64,000 nt of DNA, from the NCBI RefSeq assembly GCF_023283825.1, contig NZ_JAKILD010000025.1:1-64000 (forward strand), given 5' to 3'. The notes beneath the pieces are model-generated. The model had not been told where the DNA came from. It saw nothing but the letters and a program-made list of their open reading frames with translations, and ran no database searches. This document shows, one piece after another, positions 26,858-36,280 of this stretch (the first letter of the stretch is position 1; each line of letters opens with the position of its first letter). The translations under genes were made by a program, and so were the position numbers. This DNA is from Shewanella olleyana (lineage in GTDB: Bacteria; Pseudomonadota; Gammaproteobacteria; Enterobacterales; Shewanellaceae).

Positions 26858-27688
26858 ATGTTTGACTATCAAGGGAAGAAGGTTGTTGTTATTGGCGGTA
26901 CAAGTGGCATTAATTTAGGTATTGCGTGTGCTTTTGCAGCTCAAGGGGCTGATGTAGCCGTTGCTAGCCGTAGTATCGACAAAGTGAATGCTGCAGTTGA
27001 TGCGTTAAAACAAGTTAATGGCAATGGCCATCATATGGGCGTGAGTTTTGATGTAAGAGATGCTGAAGCTGTAGCGAAAGGCTTTGCTGAGATTGAAGCT
27101 GAGTTTGACTACATTGATGTGTTAGTAAGTGGCGCTGCTGGTAATTTTCCTGCAAGAGCAAAAGATTTATCAGTAAATGGTTTTAAGTCTGTGATGGATA
27201 TTGATTTACTTGGAAGCTTTCAAGTGATCAAGCAAGCATACCCACTGTTGGTAAAAGGTATTAAGCACAACGGGACACATTCATCTGCAAGTGTGATACA
27301 GATTTCAGCGCCGCAAGCTTATGTGCCTATGGCGTTACAAGTTCATGTTTGCGCAGCTAAAGCCGGTGTAGACATGTTGACACGTACATTAGCTATTGAG
27401 TGGGGCGTAGACAAAATCAGAGTTAATTCGATTGTCCCAGGGCCTATTGCAGATACAGAAGGTTTTGATCGCCTAGCGCCCAGTAAAGGATTAAAATCGA
27501 TGATAGCCGATAGTGTGCCACTTAAACGCAACGGTCAAAAACAAGATATCGCTAACGCAGCACTATTTCTTGCTTCTGACATGGCTTCATATATTACAGG
27601 TACGATATTACCAGTTGATGGCGGTTGGTCATTAGGTGGTGCAGGTGCTGCAATGGACGCATTAGCAAAACATTTACCTGAACAGTAA
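26858..27688 (+). CDS. SDR oxidoreductase resembling peroxisomal-type 2,4-dienoyl-CoA reductase
   Basis: 276 residues from ATG 26858, which has CAGGAG 6 bp upstream. The nucleotide motif reads GGTSGINLGIA, and SGAAGNFPA replaces the usual NNAG. At the catalytic position the Tyr of Y-x3-K is absent: the segment reads ALQVHVCAAKAGVDMLTR and is followed by LAIEWG. These are features of DECR2-type dienoyl-CoA reductases, which act on unsaturated fatty acyl-CoA. A role in fatty acid beta-oxidation is inferred. The C-terminal VDGGWSLGG is typical for the family. Confidence 0.82.
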   Translation: MFDYQGKKVVVIGGTSGINLGIACAFAAQGADVAVASRSIDKVNAAVDALKQVNGNGHHMGVSFDVRDAEAVAKGFAEIEAEFDYIDVLVSGAAGNFPARAKDLSVNGFKSVMDIDLLGSFQVIKQAYPLLVKGIKHNGTHSSASVIQISAPQAYVPMALQVHVCAAKAGVDMLTRTLAIEWGVDKIRVNSIVPGPIADTEGFDRLAPSKGLKSMIADSVPLKRNGQKQDIANAALFLASDMASYITGTILPVDGGWSLGGAGAAMDALAKHLPEQ

Positions 27689-27712
27689 ACAAAATTTTTA
27701 AAGGTGATATAA

Positions 27713-28264
27713 ATGGCGAACGCATTGCAAGAGCAATTGCTAAAAGCGGGACTGGCTAGCAAACAAAAAGCGCGAGATGTTAAAACGCAAAAGCGTAAAC
27801 AAAAGAAAGCGAAAGTTGATGATGGCAGCGCTGACTTAAAACAGCAAATTGCACAGCAAAAATTAGCTCAGGCTGAAAAAGATCGTGCATTAAATGAAAA
27901 ACGTTTTGCAGAAGCCAGTGAAAAAGGTCAAGTACGTGGTTTAATCACTGAGTTCACCAAATTTGCTATCAGCATTCCAAAAGACGCTGAAATTAAATTT
28001 AATTTTACCATGGATAATAAAATTCTATCTATCTATGTCACAGATAAACTGCAAGGGCAGTTATTATCTGGCGCAGTGGGTATTGTCCGTCATGAAGATA
28101 AAAGTTACCTCGTTCCCCACAAATTAGCTGAGCGTGTTAATTTATTAGTTCCAGCATGGTGTGGTTATTTATGGGAAGAGAACAGTAGTAATCAAACTGA
28201 GCAAGTTGACCAAGCTGATGATCCGTACGCAGATTATGCGATTCCAGATGATTTAATGTGGTAA
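27713..28264 (+). CDS. DUF2058 family protein (YaiL-like)
   Basis: 183 residues. The N-terminal MANALQEQLLKAGLASKQKA and the very basic KTQKRKQKKAK segment are typical of DUF2058/YaiL proteins, which have been described as nucleoprotein or polynucleotide-associated. A coiled charged stretch (about 40-75) is followed by a compact domain and an acidic tail. The molecular role is unknown. It starts 25 bp after the SDR gene and probably shares its transcript. A terminator follows. Confidence 0.82.
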   Translation: MANALQEQLLKAGLASKQKARDVKTQKRKQKKAKVDDGSADLKQQIAQQKLAQAEKDRALNEKRFAEASEKGQVRGLITEFTKFAISIPKDAEIKFNFTMDNKILSIYVTDKLQGQLLSGAVGIVRHEDKSYLVPHKLAERVNLLVPAWCGYLWEENSSNQTEQVDQADDPYADYAIPDDLMW

Positions 28265-28295
28265 ATTGACCAAACATTACTATGTTATTTAAAAT

Positions 28296-28317
28296 AGCCT
28301 CTTTTTGAGGCTTTTTT
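28296..28317 (+). terminator. Terminator after the DUF2058 gene
   Basis: AGCCTC (28296-28301) pairs with GAGGCT (28307-28312), followed by a T run. Confidence 0.75.
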
Positions 28318-28378
28318 ATTGGCTTTAAACTTGATTCAAATTCGGGTTTTCATCACCCAGTAAACCTAGGTCATTAAA

Positions 28379-29197
28379 GTGCTAAAAAACACAAACTATT
28401 ATCGTAATGGTGCTGACTATCGTGAAGGACAGCAAGCTAACTTTATCGATATTAAGCATACTTTTGGTTTGAGGCACATTAGCGTTGGAAAGTGGGTCAC
28501 AAAAGAAGAGTCACAACTCGCGGCAAATTTAGTGTTTGATTCATTGGCAGATTTATCTCAGATTTTACAAGTTCCCACAGCACTTATTGGTTTACGGAAA
28601 ACACTTAACTTACTTTTTGGCCGAGGCGGGCAAAAAGGAGTACAAGCTCATTACTCACCAACTACTAGAGAACTTGCTTTAGCCAAAAATGCAGGCGCTG
28701 GCGCATTAGCACATGAGTTTTGGCATGCGTTTGATCATTATATTGTTGATAAAGCATTTGATATTGGTAGTCAGCGATCAAGAAGTAGGGAAGCTTCACA
28801 ATTAAGATACGCTTGTGCATCTGATTTATGGCTAAAAGATGTATTGCTTAAGCCACACCGTTTGAATGATAAATTATCTGCTTTATTTAAATTAGTGTTA
28901 CTAAGCGAGGATGGTGAAGCCCCGAGTGATTACGTAACAAAGGCCATTGAAGTTGATAAACAGCAAGGGTGTTATTACTTTTCAAAACCAACAGAATTAA
29001 TGGCAAGGGCATTTGAGTCTGCTATTGAATCTGATGGCCACCTTAATAACCAATACTTAGTGTCGGGGACAATGAAGCAAGATACCGCTTCTAAAATGAT
29101 TTATCCCACCCTTGAACACCGAAAGTTGATAATGGCGAGTATTGTGGATTATTTCGCTCTACTAGGGTTAGCTTTTGAGCAACAACAAGATAGCTAG
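28379..29197 (+). CDS. Zincin-like protein with an HEFWH motif (CLCA_X-like)
   Basis: 272 residues starting at GTG 28379. The motif H112-E-F-W-H116, followed by FDHY, has the HExxH form of a zinc metallopeptidase. A downstream SKPTELMARAFES (E206 and E213) could supply the third ligand, as in several zincin-like families. It resembles proteins annotated CLCA_X, but I cannot confirm the family name. No signal peptide or membrane segment is seen, so it would be cytosolic. The substrate is unknown. A degenerate tandem repeat starts at its stop codon. Confidence 0.7.
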   Translation: MLKNTNYYRNGADYREGQQANFIDIKHTFGLRHISVGKWVTKEESQLAANLVFDSLADLSQILQVPTALIGLRKTLNLLFGRGGQKGVQAHYSPTTRELALAKNAGAGALAHEFWHAFDHYIVDKAFDIGSQRSRSREASQLRYACASDLWLKDVLLKPHRLNDKLSALFKLVLLSEDGEAPSDYVTKAIEVDKQQGCYYFSKPTELMARAFESAIESDGHLNNQYLVSGTMKQDTASKMIYPTLEHRKLIMASIVDYFALLGLAFEQQQDS

Positions 29198-29385
29198 GCA
29201 AAGGTAATTAGACAAAGGTGCTTATCTAAATCTACTTTGCTAAAAGTACTTAGCTAAAACTTCTTAAGTCAAAGGCTCTCAGCCGAAGGTACTTAACTAT
29301 AGTTACTTAGCCATAGCTCCTTATCCATAGCTCCTTATCCAAAGTTACTTAACTATAGTTACTGAGACAAGGGTACTTAGCTAGT
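29192..29385. repeat. Degenerate 14-15 bp tandem repeat
   Basis: About 13 imperfect units with a core like CAAAGGTACTTAGC run from the end of the preceding gene. One unit, CATAGCTCCTTATC, is duplicated perfectly, and ACTTAACTATAGTTACT occurs twice. The array is decaying in most units. No start codon or ribosome site is linked with it. Confidence 0.75.
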
Positions 29386-29570
29386 AAAACCTATGTTTCA
29401 TCCTCCTTGTTTACACAATTATCAGCTTAATTTCTCACACCAAAAAAGTCATAATATTCTTATTAAAATATTATATTTTTATTAGCTTTAAATGTAGTTT
29501 CAGCTTGTGTTTGACTAGACTTTTGTATAAATTGAAACAACTGTTTTAATTATCTGTTTAAGAGTCTGAT

Positions 29571-31328
29571 ATGAACCCTTACCAAGCCCCTTTAAAAGAC
29601 ATGCAGTTTTTATTAGAAAATGTTTTTGATGCCACAAATACTTGGCAAAGCATGCCTAATATTGCTGAGATGGTCGATATGGACACAGCAGTCGCTATTT
29701 TAGATGAAGCGAGCAAAATAAGCCGTGACCTAATTCAACCTATTAACCGAAATGGCGATGAACAAGAAGTTAAACACATCGATGGTAAGGTGATTACTCC
29801 TGATGGTTTTAAAGAAACCTATCAACAGTTTTCTGAGGGCGGTTGGGTAGGCCTTTGTGGTGAGCCTGACTTTGGCGGTATGGGTATGCCTAAGATGTTA
29901 GGTGTATTAGTTGATGAGATGAACTACAGTGCCTGTAACTCTTTTACTCTTTATAGTTCGCTTACTGCTGGTGCTGCCTTGTGTATCAATGCACATGCAA
30001 CAGATGAATTAAAAGAAAAGTACCTTCCTAATTTATACTCAGGCGTTTGGTCTGGCGCGATGGATATGACAGAGCCACAAGCCGGCTCTGATTTACGCAA
30101 TATTCGCACTAAAGCTGAACCATTAGATGATGGTAGCTACTCAATATCTGGTAGCAAAATTTTCATTACTGGTGGTGACCACGACCTAACTGAAAACGTT
30201 ATTCACTTAGTGCTAGCAAAACTGCCAAACTCAAGTGGTATCTCTTTATTCTTAGTCCCTAAAATCAGTGTTAACGATGATGGTTCACTCGGTGAAGCAA
30301 ATGGCGTTACTGTTGGGTCAATTGAACACAAAATGGGGCTAAAGGCCTCTGCAACTTGTGTAATGAATTACGACAATGCAAAAGGCTTTTTAGTCGGTCG
30401 CGTTGATCGTGGTTTAGTTTGTATGTTCACAATGATGAACTACGAACGTTTAGCTATTGGTATTCAAGGTCTTGGTAGCGCGCAAGGTGCTTATCAAATG
30501 GCAGCTGATTACGCCAAAGAGCGTGTACAAGGTGTTGCAGCTGGAGGTTCGCCTACAGGTGCTACTGCCGATCCTATTATCGTCCATGGTGATGTACGTC
30601 GTATGTTATTAACGATTAAATCAATCACTGATGCAGGCCGTGCTTTATCTGTATTTACTGGTAAGCAATTAGATTTAGCGAAACACGGCGAAGGCGATGT
30701 AAAAGCTAAAGCGTCTAAATACGTTGGTTTACTTACTCCAGTATCAAAAGCTTTCTTAACCGATCGTGGTTTAGACTCAACCATTATGGCGCAGCAAGTA
30801 TTTGGTGGTCATGGTTATATCCGTGAAACAGGTATTGAACAATTTGTACGTGATACACGAATCGCACAAATTTATGAAGGGACTAACGGTATTCAGGCTA
30901 TCGACTTCCTAGGCCGTAAAGTTACGGGTGACAATGTCGCTACGCTAACCAGCTTTGTCGCTGAAATTAATGAAGAGTTAGCGAGTCTTGAGCATGTTTC
31001 AGATGCTGACAAACAAGCCATCAATGCTCGATTTGATAAACTGCTGACCATTGCAAATCATATCAATGAGAACAAGTTATCTCAGCCTGCTTTAATTAAC
31101 TCAAGCGCAGTCGATTTCTTAGATGCCTTTGGTTATACCCTTTACGGATTTTATTCATTACTCATGGCTGAGCGCGCTCATGGACATGAAGATCAAGAGT
31201 TTGCTAAACAAAAACAATTTGTAGCAAAATTCTATATGGATAAAGTCTTACCCAAAGCTGATTTCCACATGGCTCAAGTCAGTCAGGGTGACGATTCAAT
31301 CATGGCAATGCCTGCAGACTTGTTTTAA
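29571..31328 (+). CDS. Acyl-CoA dehydrogenase
   Basis: 585 residues. The FAD and acyl-CoA regions are clear: WSGAMDMTEPQAGSDLRN, SGSKIFITGGDHDL, and the later DRGLVCMFTMMNYERLAIG. The catalytic Glu region reads GIEQFVRDTRIAQIYEGTNG, the IYEGTN signature. A C-terminal extension beyond 450 is the acyl-CoA dehydrogenase C domain of the larger, about 600-residue subgroup. It carries out the first step of fatty acid beta-oxidation; chain length is not readable. It stands alone after a repeat-rich gap. Confidence 0.93.
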   Translation: MNPYQAPLKDMQFLLENVFDATNTWQSMPNIAEMVDMDTAVAILDEASKISRDLIQPINRNGDEQEVKHIDGKVITPDGFKETYQQFSEGGWVGLCGEPDFGGMGMPKMLGVLVDEMNYSACNSFTLYSSLTAGAALCINAHATDELKEKYLPNLYSGVWSGAMDMTEPQAGSDLRNIRTKAEPLDDGSYSISGSKIFITGGDHDLTENVIHLVLAKLPNSSGISLFLVPKISVNDDGSLGEANGVTVGSIEHKMGLKASATCVMNYDNAKGFLVGRVDRGLVCMFTMMNYERLAIGIQGLGSAQGAYQMAADYAKERVQGVAAGGSPTGATADPIIVHGDVRRMLLTIKSITDAGRALSVFTGKQLDLAKHGEGDVKAKASKYVGLLTPVSKAFLTDRGLDSTIMAQQVFGGHGYIRETGIEQFVRDTRIAQIYEGTNGIQAIDFLGRKVTGDNVATLTSFVAEINEELASLEHVSDADKQAINARFDKLLTIANHINENKLSQPALINSSAVDFLDAFGYTLYGFYSLLMAERAHGHEDQEFAKQKQFVAKFYMDKVLPKADFHMAQVSQGDDSIMAMPADLF

Positions 31329-31372
31329 CAGGTTTTTATTAACAGGCTTTTATTAATAGACTTTTATTAACA
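31328..31372. repeat. Short tandem repeat after the acyl-CoA dehydrogenase gene
   Basis: Three and a half copies of a 14-bp unit like AACAGGCTTTTATT follow the stop codon directly. The copies differ by one or two bases. Confidence 0.75.
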
Positions 31373-31444
31373 GACTAGCTATTTAAAGCAGACGTCTTTT
31401 GCTAAAGCCTGATTTATATAAACATTCAGTTTATCGAGTAATAA

Positions 31445-31476
31445 AAAAAGCACTTTGTTTACGCAAAGTGCTTTTT
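31445..31476 (+). terminator. Terminator, acyl-CoA dehydrogenase gene
   Basis: AAAAAGCACTTTG (31445-31457) pairs with CAAAGTGCTTTTT (31464-31476). It sits between converging genes and may serve both. Confidence 0.88.
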
Positions 31477-31563
31477 CTTTTAATTGAAACCAATTCACAA
31501 TTAAAGGGAAAACTTACAGGCAACACGTACAGGAAACACGTACATAGAGGCAACTGATTTTAG

Positions 31564-33084
31564 TTAAGGTAAGTCGTTTATCGTTTGTAAAAGCAAGGCA
31601 CTAAAAGGTGCAAGTCTGGCTTTTTTAGCTTTGGGGCTTAAACCATTTTCAATAATCACAAATGCATACTGTTTACCATTGTCTGCATTTAGGTAACCCG
31701 CTAAATTTTCAACCCCCATCATAGTGCCAGTTTTAGCCGCCACTTCATTTTTTAATGGTGGTTGATTAAAGTATTTTTTATAGCGAAGTGTGCCAGATTG
31801 ACCAGAAATAGGCAGTAAATTCTCAATGTATTGTAGGTGTTGGTCATTTTTAATTAACTGGAGTAGTGACATCATTTGGCGAGCTGTAATTAAGTTATAG
31901 CGAGATAAGCCTGAGCCATCGACAATATTGGCTTCGATAAAAGGAAGCCCCAATTCGCGCATGATATGTTCAATCGCTTTTGCACCTACAAGGAAGCCAT
32001 CATTTTGATTCGCTTTTTGCCATTGTGAATGCTGTTGTTCGGCATTTTTCAGTTGTGGGTCATTTGATTCCGTGAGCTTAAGTGCCGATGTCTGATGGGT
32101 ATTCTGATAGAAATAATTAGCGCCTATTTGCTTCAATAAACTATCAGCGATCAAATTATCAGATTTTTGTAGCATAATTTTGAGTAATTCAGGCAGCAAC
32201 GCTGATTGATGAGATGCAATAATAGTTTGCTGCTTATTAATCTTTGATGTGGTTTCTATGTGCTGGTAAACAATATTGTTTGCAGACAATAAGTCTGCAA
32301 TCACAGCTTGGCTATATAAACTAGGATCATTGACTGCAATGGCTAATCTAATTGATTTATTTCCTGGGTAGCAGCCATCTAATTGATAATGATTGTTGTC
32401 AAAACGCTGCATATGTAATTCACAAAAATGTATTTGCGCTTCTTTTACATCAATACTCGGGTCAAATGTTGCTGTTGATGTCATAGTAATAGGGTAAATA
32501 GGTTTTATAGATACGGTAGAAGAATCATCAGCGGGGGATAGTGATGCTTTAACGCAATTTCTATCAATGATGTAATTCGATACTGGCGCTGCGTAACAAA
32601 TGCCCAAGTCGTCCCATGCCCAGCCTGGAGCGCGAGTCTGTTTAGATTCTGCTGCGACTAAATAAACTTTGCCAGAAACTCTATTAACCCCGTTAAGCTT
32701 TAATGTTTCTATTAATTCATTCAGGTGTTTACGATTTAGTGTGGGATCGCCTTGAAAATGGAAATATAGATCGCCATTTAACACTTCATTTTGTATTTCA
32801 CCATCGTAAGTTACTTGGGTTCGGTAACGAAAGTCGCGGCCTAATTGGTGACTTGCTGCAACAGCAGTAATGAGTTTTTGAATACTGGCAGGCAGCATCA
32901 AGGTATTATCATTTAAGTTATAAACATCTTGCTGTGTTTCAACATCCCATACACTTACTGCTAATTGTGATTGGGGCGGGCTGATGATATTCATCATCTT
33001 GGTCAAGTAGTCTTCAGCAGAGACGCTGAAGCTAGCCGTAAGTACAACAAGCGGTAAACATAGGGCGCGATACACAAAAGACAT
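31564..33084 (-). CDS. dacB: D-alanyl-D-alanine carboxypeptidase/endopeptidase (PBP4)
   Basis: About 506 residues from ATG 33084, where a signal peptide starts (SFVYRALCLPLVVLTASFSVSA); GTG 33096 is an alternative. Penicillin-binding motifs are S67-I-Q-K70 (PASIQKLI), SDN in KSDNLIADSLL, and KTG in AAKTGTMMGVENLAG. The large insert between the first two motifs is typical of PBP4. It trims or opens peptidoglycan cross-links in the periplasm. Confidence 0.93.
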   Translation of the reverse strand: MSFVYRALCLPLVVLTASFSVSAEDYLTKMMNIISPPQSQLAVSVWDVETQQDVYNLNDNTLMLPASIQKLITAVAASHQLGRDFRYRTQVTYDGEIQNEVLNGDLYFHFQGDPTLNRKHLNELIETLKLNGVNRVSGKVYLVAAESKQTRAPGWAWDDLGICYAAPVSNYIIDRNCVKASLSPADDSSTVSIKPIYPITMTSTATFDPSIDVKEAQIHFCELHMQRFDNNHYQLDGCYPGNKSIRLAIAVNDPSLYSQAVIADLLSANNIVYQHIETTSKINKQQTIIASHQSALLPELLKIMLQKSDNLIADSLLKQIGANYFYQNTHQTSALKLTESNDPQLKNAEQQHSQWQKANQNDGFLVGAKAIEHIMRELGLPFIEANIVDGSGLSRYNLITARQMMSLLQLIKNDQHLQYIENLLPISGQSGTLRYKKYFNQPPLKNEVAAKTGTMMGVENLAGYLNADNGKQYAFVIIENGLSPKAKKARLAPFSALLLQTINDLP

Positions 33085-33096
33085 AATAAAATACAC

Positions 33097-33515
33097 TGAA
33101 TATGGATATTATTAAAATACGCCATTTATCTCTGGTTTACATCAAACATCTTTGATTTTGGCTGATAAAGCCTATTTTTTACTGTAAAGAACTGGTCGTT
33201 ATCGTGAGTAAATCGTTAGAGTTTGATCCCAAATATATTAATTGTTTCTCATAAACTAACCAAACGGGTGTTTAAGTTAAGAAAAACCTTGCTCGAAAGC
33301 AGTTAAGTCGGTAATTTCTATTTCCAAATCTTTTGTTAAACAGTTATTGCGACAATTCAGAAGCGCCGATTAATAGATTTAGATTAGTTTTTCAAAATAG
33401 TATGAAGCATCAGTTCAACATTTCTGAATAAGACTTCTATGCTAAATCTACTAATAGAACAAGCGGGATTGTCGAACTCAATGAGTTACATTGAGAATCA
33501 TTTAAGGAGGTTGCC
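33097..33515. other. Intergenic region dacB-pssA, nothing recognised
   Basis: The 419 bp between the divergent dacB and pssA genes hold both promoters. AAGGAGG at 33504-33510 is the pssA ribosome site. No other gene or operator was identified. Confidence 0.5.
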
Positions 33516-34829
33516 TTGCTGGACAAGCTAGGTGGTATCGCATTACAAGCTGAATCATTAAAGTGGTTATTAGATCCTATTCAGTTCCGAGCTGAGTTAC
33601 TGACACGTATCGAAAACGCGAAGAGCTCGATCTATATTGCTGCATTATATTTAGAAGATGATGAAGCAGGGCGCGAAGTATTAAATGCGTTATTAGCCGC
33701 TAAGGCTGCCAACCCTGAATTAAATATTGTCGTACTGGTAGATTATCACCGTGCTCGTCGTGGACTTATTGGCCACAAAGGCGATAGTGGTAATTACATA
33801 ATGTACCGCAAAGCTATGGCTGAAGCGAAAGTTCCGTTTGATATTCTTGGAGTACCTGTAAAGTCGCGTGAATTTATGGGCGTACTGCACCTTAAAGGGT
33901 TTATTATTGATGATGCGGTTATCTTTAGTGGTGCCAGTATTAACAATATTTACTTTCAGCAGTTTGAAAAATATCGTTTTGATCGTTATCACTTAATTGA
34001 ATCAGCAGAGCTTGCTAGAAGTATGACAGCTTATATTCACAAATATTTGGTCAGTGATCCTGCGGTATGCTCTTTAACTCAAGACTGTAATCCTGAACAA
34101 TGCCCTGAAAAGAATGACATACGTACCTTTAAAACACGTCTAGGTCGTTCTAAATATGAGTTTGAAAGCACCCGTATCGGCAACCGTGTAACACCACTTG
34201 TAGGGCTTGGACGCAAAAATAACAAGCTAAATGAAGTTGTTGTTAAGTTGGTTGATGAGTCAAAAGAGTCGTTATTTATTTGTACGCCGTACTTTAATCC
34301 GCCAAATGCATTAGTTCGTGCATTAACTCGACATCTGCGTAACGGTAAAAGTATCGATATTGTTGTAGGTGATAAAACCGCTAACGACTTTTATATTCCA
34401 CCTGAAAAAGAGTTCTCTACCATTGGGGCGCTGCCTTACATGTATGAGCAGTCTTTACGTAAGTTTGTAAAGCGCCAGCAGTGGGCAGTTGAAAATGGCC
34501 AGCTACGCATTCACCTTTGGAAAAATGGAATCAATAGCTATCATTTAAAGGGAATTAGTGCAGATGGTAGAAAACACCTCATCACAGGCTCTAATCTTAA
34601 TCCACGTGCATGGGCATTAGATCTTGAAAATGGTTTATTACTCCATGATGAAAGCGGGGCTTGGAAGGAAAAATTTGAAGCTGAGCAAGAACTCATTCTG
34701 ACTCATACAGAAAAGCTTTTTCATTACAGTCAAATTGAGACACTACAGAAGTATCCAGTTCCTGTGAAAAAAATTATGACAAGAATAAAGCGCTTAAAAG
34801 CCGATTTCTTGCTTCGTAGAATTTTATAA
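33516..34829 (+). CDS. pssA: CDP-diacylglycerol-serine O-phosphatidyltransferase (PLD type)
   Basis: 437 residues starting at TTG 33516, with a near-perfect AAGGAGG 5 bp upstream. Two HKD phospholipase D motifs are seen: H125-L-K127 in VLHLKGFIIDDAVIFSGASI, and HLKG in NSYHLKGISADG, followed by ITGSNLNPRAWALDLENGLL. VGDKTANDFYIPPEKEF and the basic C-terminus match E. coli PssA closely. It makes phosphatidylserine, the precursor of phosphatidylethanolamine, at the cytoplasmic membrane face. Confidence 0.95.
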   Translation: MLDKLGGIALQAESLKWLLDPIQFRAELLTRIENAKSSIYIAALYLEDDEAGREVLNALLAAKAANPELNIVVLVDYHRARRGLIGHKGDSGNYIMYRKAMAEAKVPFDILGVPVKSREFMGVLHLKGFIIDDAVIFSGASINNIYFQQFEKYRFDRYHLIESAELARSMTAYIHKYLVSDPAVCSLTQDCNPEQCPEKNDIRTFKTRLGRSKYEFESTRIGNRVTPLVGLGRKNNKLNEVVVKLVDESKESLFICTPYFNPPNALVRALTRHLRNGKSIDIVVGDKTANDFYIPPEKEFSTIGALPYMYEQSLRKFVKRQQWAVENGQLRIHLWKNGINSYHLKGISADGRKHLITGSNLNPRAWALDLENGLLLHDESGAWKEKFEAEQELILTHTEKLFHYSQIETLQKYPVPVKKIMTRIKRLKADFLLRRIL

Positions 34830-35027
34830 TACATTTCTGATTAATTAAAATTCATTGTATAGATGAATTTATTCGAAAGCTAACGAGTCGATTTTGAACT
34901 ATTATTCCAATAATTAGTTTGATTAACCGATGAGTTAGCTTTGTTATTTTCCACGTTTAATAATGTTATTTATGGTTTTGTGTTAGCAGTAGCATCATTA
35001 TAAATTACATTAGCTAGAGAGTTTGTC

Positions 35028-35843
35028 ATGTTGGCTTTACCTTCAGAGCAGCAACACGCTGTACACCGCCTTTACCAATATAGAAAATCTATATCGACTA
35101 AGCCTTTTGCTGCCAGAGGAATGAAACTTATTCGTTGTCCTTGGTGCTTGCTAGGTGAACAATTCTGTACGTGTCAGCACAGACAGTATCTCGATACTTC
35201 AGCTCATTTTATGCTGATTATGTACGATGACGAAGTACTTAAACCGACAAATAGCGGTCGATTGATTGCTGATACCGTGCCTGAAACCAGTGCTTTTTTA
35301 TGGTCACGTAAAGAGCCCAACAAGCAAATGGTGGAAATGATAAATGATCCTAAATATCAACCATTGTTAATTTTTCCTGCACAGTACGCACAAGAAGGTC
35401 AGCAAGTGGTTGAACATATCAATCAACTAGCTCTATCGTCTACATTAGATAATGAGTGCAATAATGAACAAAGTCAGACGCAACCTAGCAAAATACCATT
35501 ATTAATTTTATTGGATGGTAGTTGGCGCCAAGCCATTAAAATGTTCCGTAAAAGCGTCTACTTGCATGAATTGCCTTTATTGTCTTTCACTCCAGAAACA
35601 CTAGCCACTTATGAATTAAGAAAGGGCAGTCATGACTTTCAACTTTCAACAGCTGAAGTGGCGGCATTAGCTTTTAACGCAATTAATGAACCTAAAAATG
35701 GTGAAGCATTATCTGCATGGTTTGAGTTATTTGTTGAATCATCTTTATTAGGGCGAAACCGACGCTTAAAAGAAGATATTGTGCCCATTGAAAACTATAT
35801 TGATAAGTTCAAACAGGCTATGATAAATGCTAAACAAGGTTAA
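35028..35843 (+). CDS. tapT: DTW domain tRNA-uridine aminocarboxypropyltransferase
   Basis: 271 residues. An N-terminal zinc-type cluster reads C37-PW-C40 then C47-T-C49. The family DTW motif is seen as LILLDGSWRQAIKM, with the third signature in TYELRKGSHDFQLSTAEVAALA. E. coli TapT (YfiP) adds the acp3 group to U47 of tRNA using SAM; by homology the same is expected here. About 20 residues inserted before the DTW motif (near 140) are Gln/Asn rich. The gene symbol rests on family resemblance. Confidence 0.85.
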   Translation: MLALPSEQQHAVHRLYQYRKSISTKPFAARGMKLIRCPWCLLGEQFCTCQHRQYLDTSAHFMLIMYDDEVLKPTNSGRLIADTVPETSAFLWSRKEPNKQMVEMINDPKYQPLLIFPAQYAQEGQQVVEHINQLALSSTLDNECNNEQSQTQPSKIPLLILLDGSWRQAIKMFRKSVYLHELPLLSFTPETLATYELRKGSHDFQLSTAEVAALAFNAINEPKNGEALSAWFELFVESSLLGRNRRLKEDIVPIENYIDKFKQAMINAKQG

Positions 35844-35920
35844 CTCCTTAATAGTTAACGCTTCATTTTGGAAAGTTTGTAAATCAGTTCAATTGTTTAC
35901 GCATAGGATGCGCGCTTAGT

Positions 35921-36244
35921 ATGTTTGATAATAAATTAATTGTGTTATATCGGCTTGAACCAGGTTGTTTAGGACCTGACGGTATAGAACACATCGAAAC
36001 TTTCTGTAATCTTGCGCAGCAAACACTAGCAGCGTTCGATACAGATACTTGCCAATGGTTTCTCGAACCTAGATATAACAAGCAATTAGATGAAATGGCT
36101 TATTGTCTCGCTAATAAAATGCTGACCCGTGTGCAAGCTGCTAAATATTTAAGCCGCTTTGGTCATGATTTAGAACAGGTTCAAGAAGGTTTCGAAGACA
36201 AACTGACCCACTTAATTAATCAATATATTGCTCGTAAGTCGTAA
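35921..36244 (+). CDS. Small protein of unknown function, upstream of recQ-like gene
   Basis: 107 residues, acidic, mostly helical in appearance, with no signal peptide or membrane segment. Recurring features are EPGCLGPDGIEHIETFC near the start and FLEPRYNKQLDEMAY in the middle. I do not recognise the family. It begins 77 bp after the tapT stop and ends 36 bp before the RecQ-like gene, so it is likely in one operon with the helicase. Confidence 0.7.
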   Translation: MFDNKLIVLYRLEPGCLGPDGIEHIETFCNLAQQTLAAFDTDTCQWFLEPRYNKQLDEMAYCLANKMLTRVQAAKYLSRFGHDLEQVQEGFEDKLTHLINQYIARKS

Positions 36245-36280
36245 GGGTTTCGGCTGCTTTCAATTTTATAAGGCGTCTAA

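Noticed and set aside
29192..29385. Tandem repeat as a CRISPR array
   Set aside because: Units of 14-15 bp are direct neighbours with no unique spacers, and there are no cas genes.
33189..33196. AACTGGTC like one half of a FadR site upstream of pssA
   Set aside because: The matching second half is missing, so it does not form a dyad.
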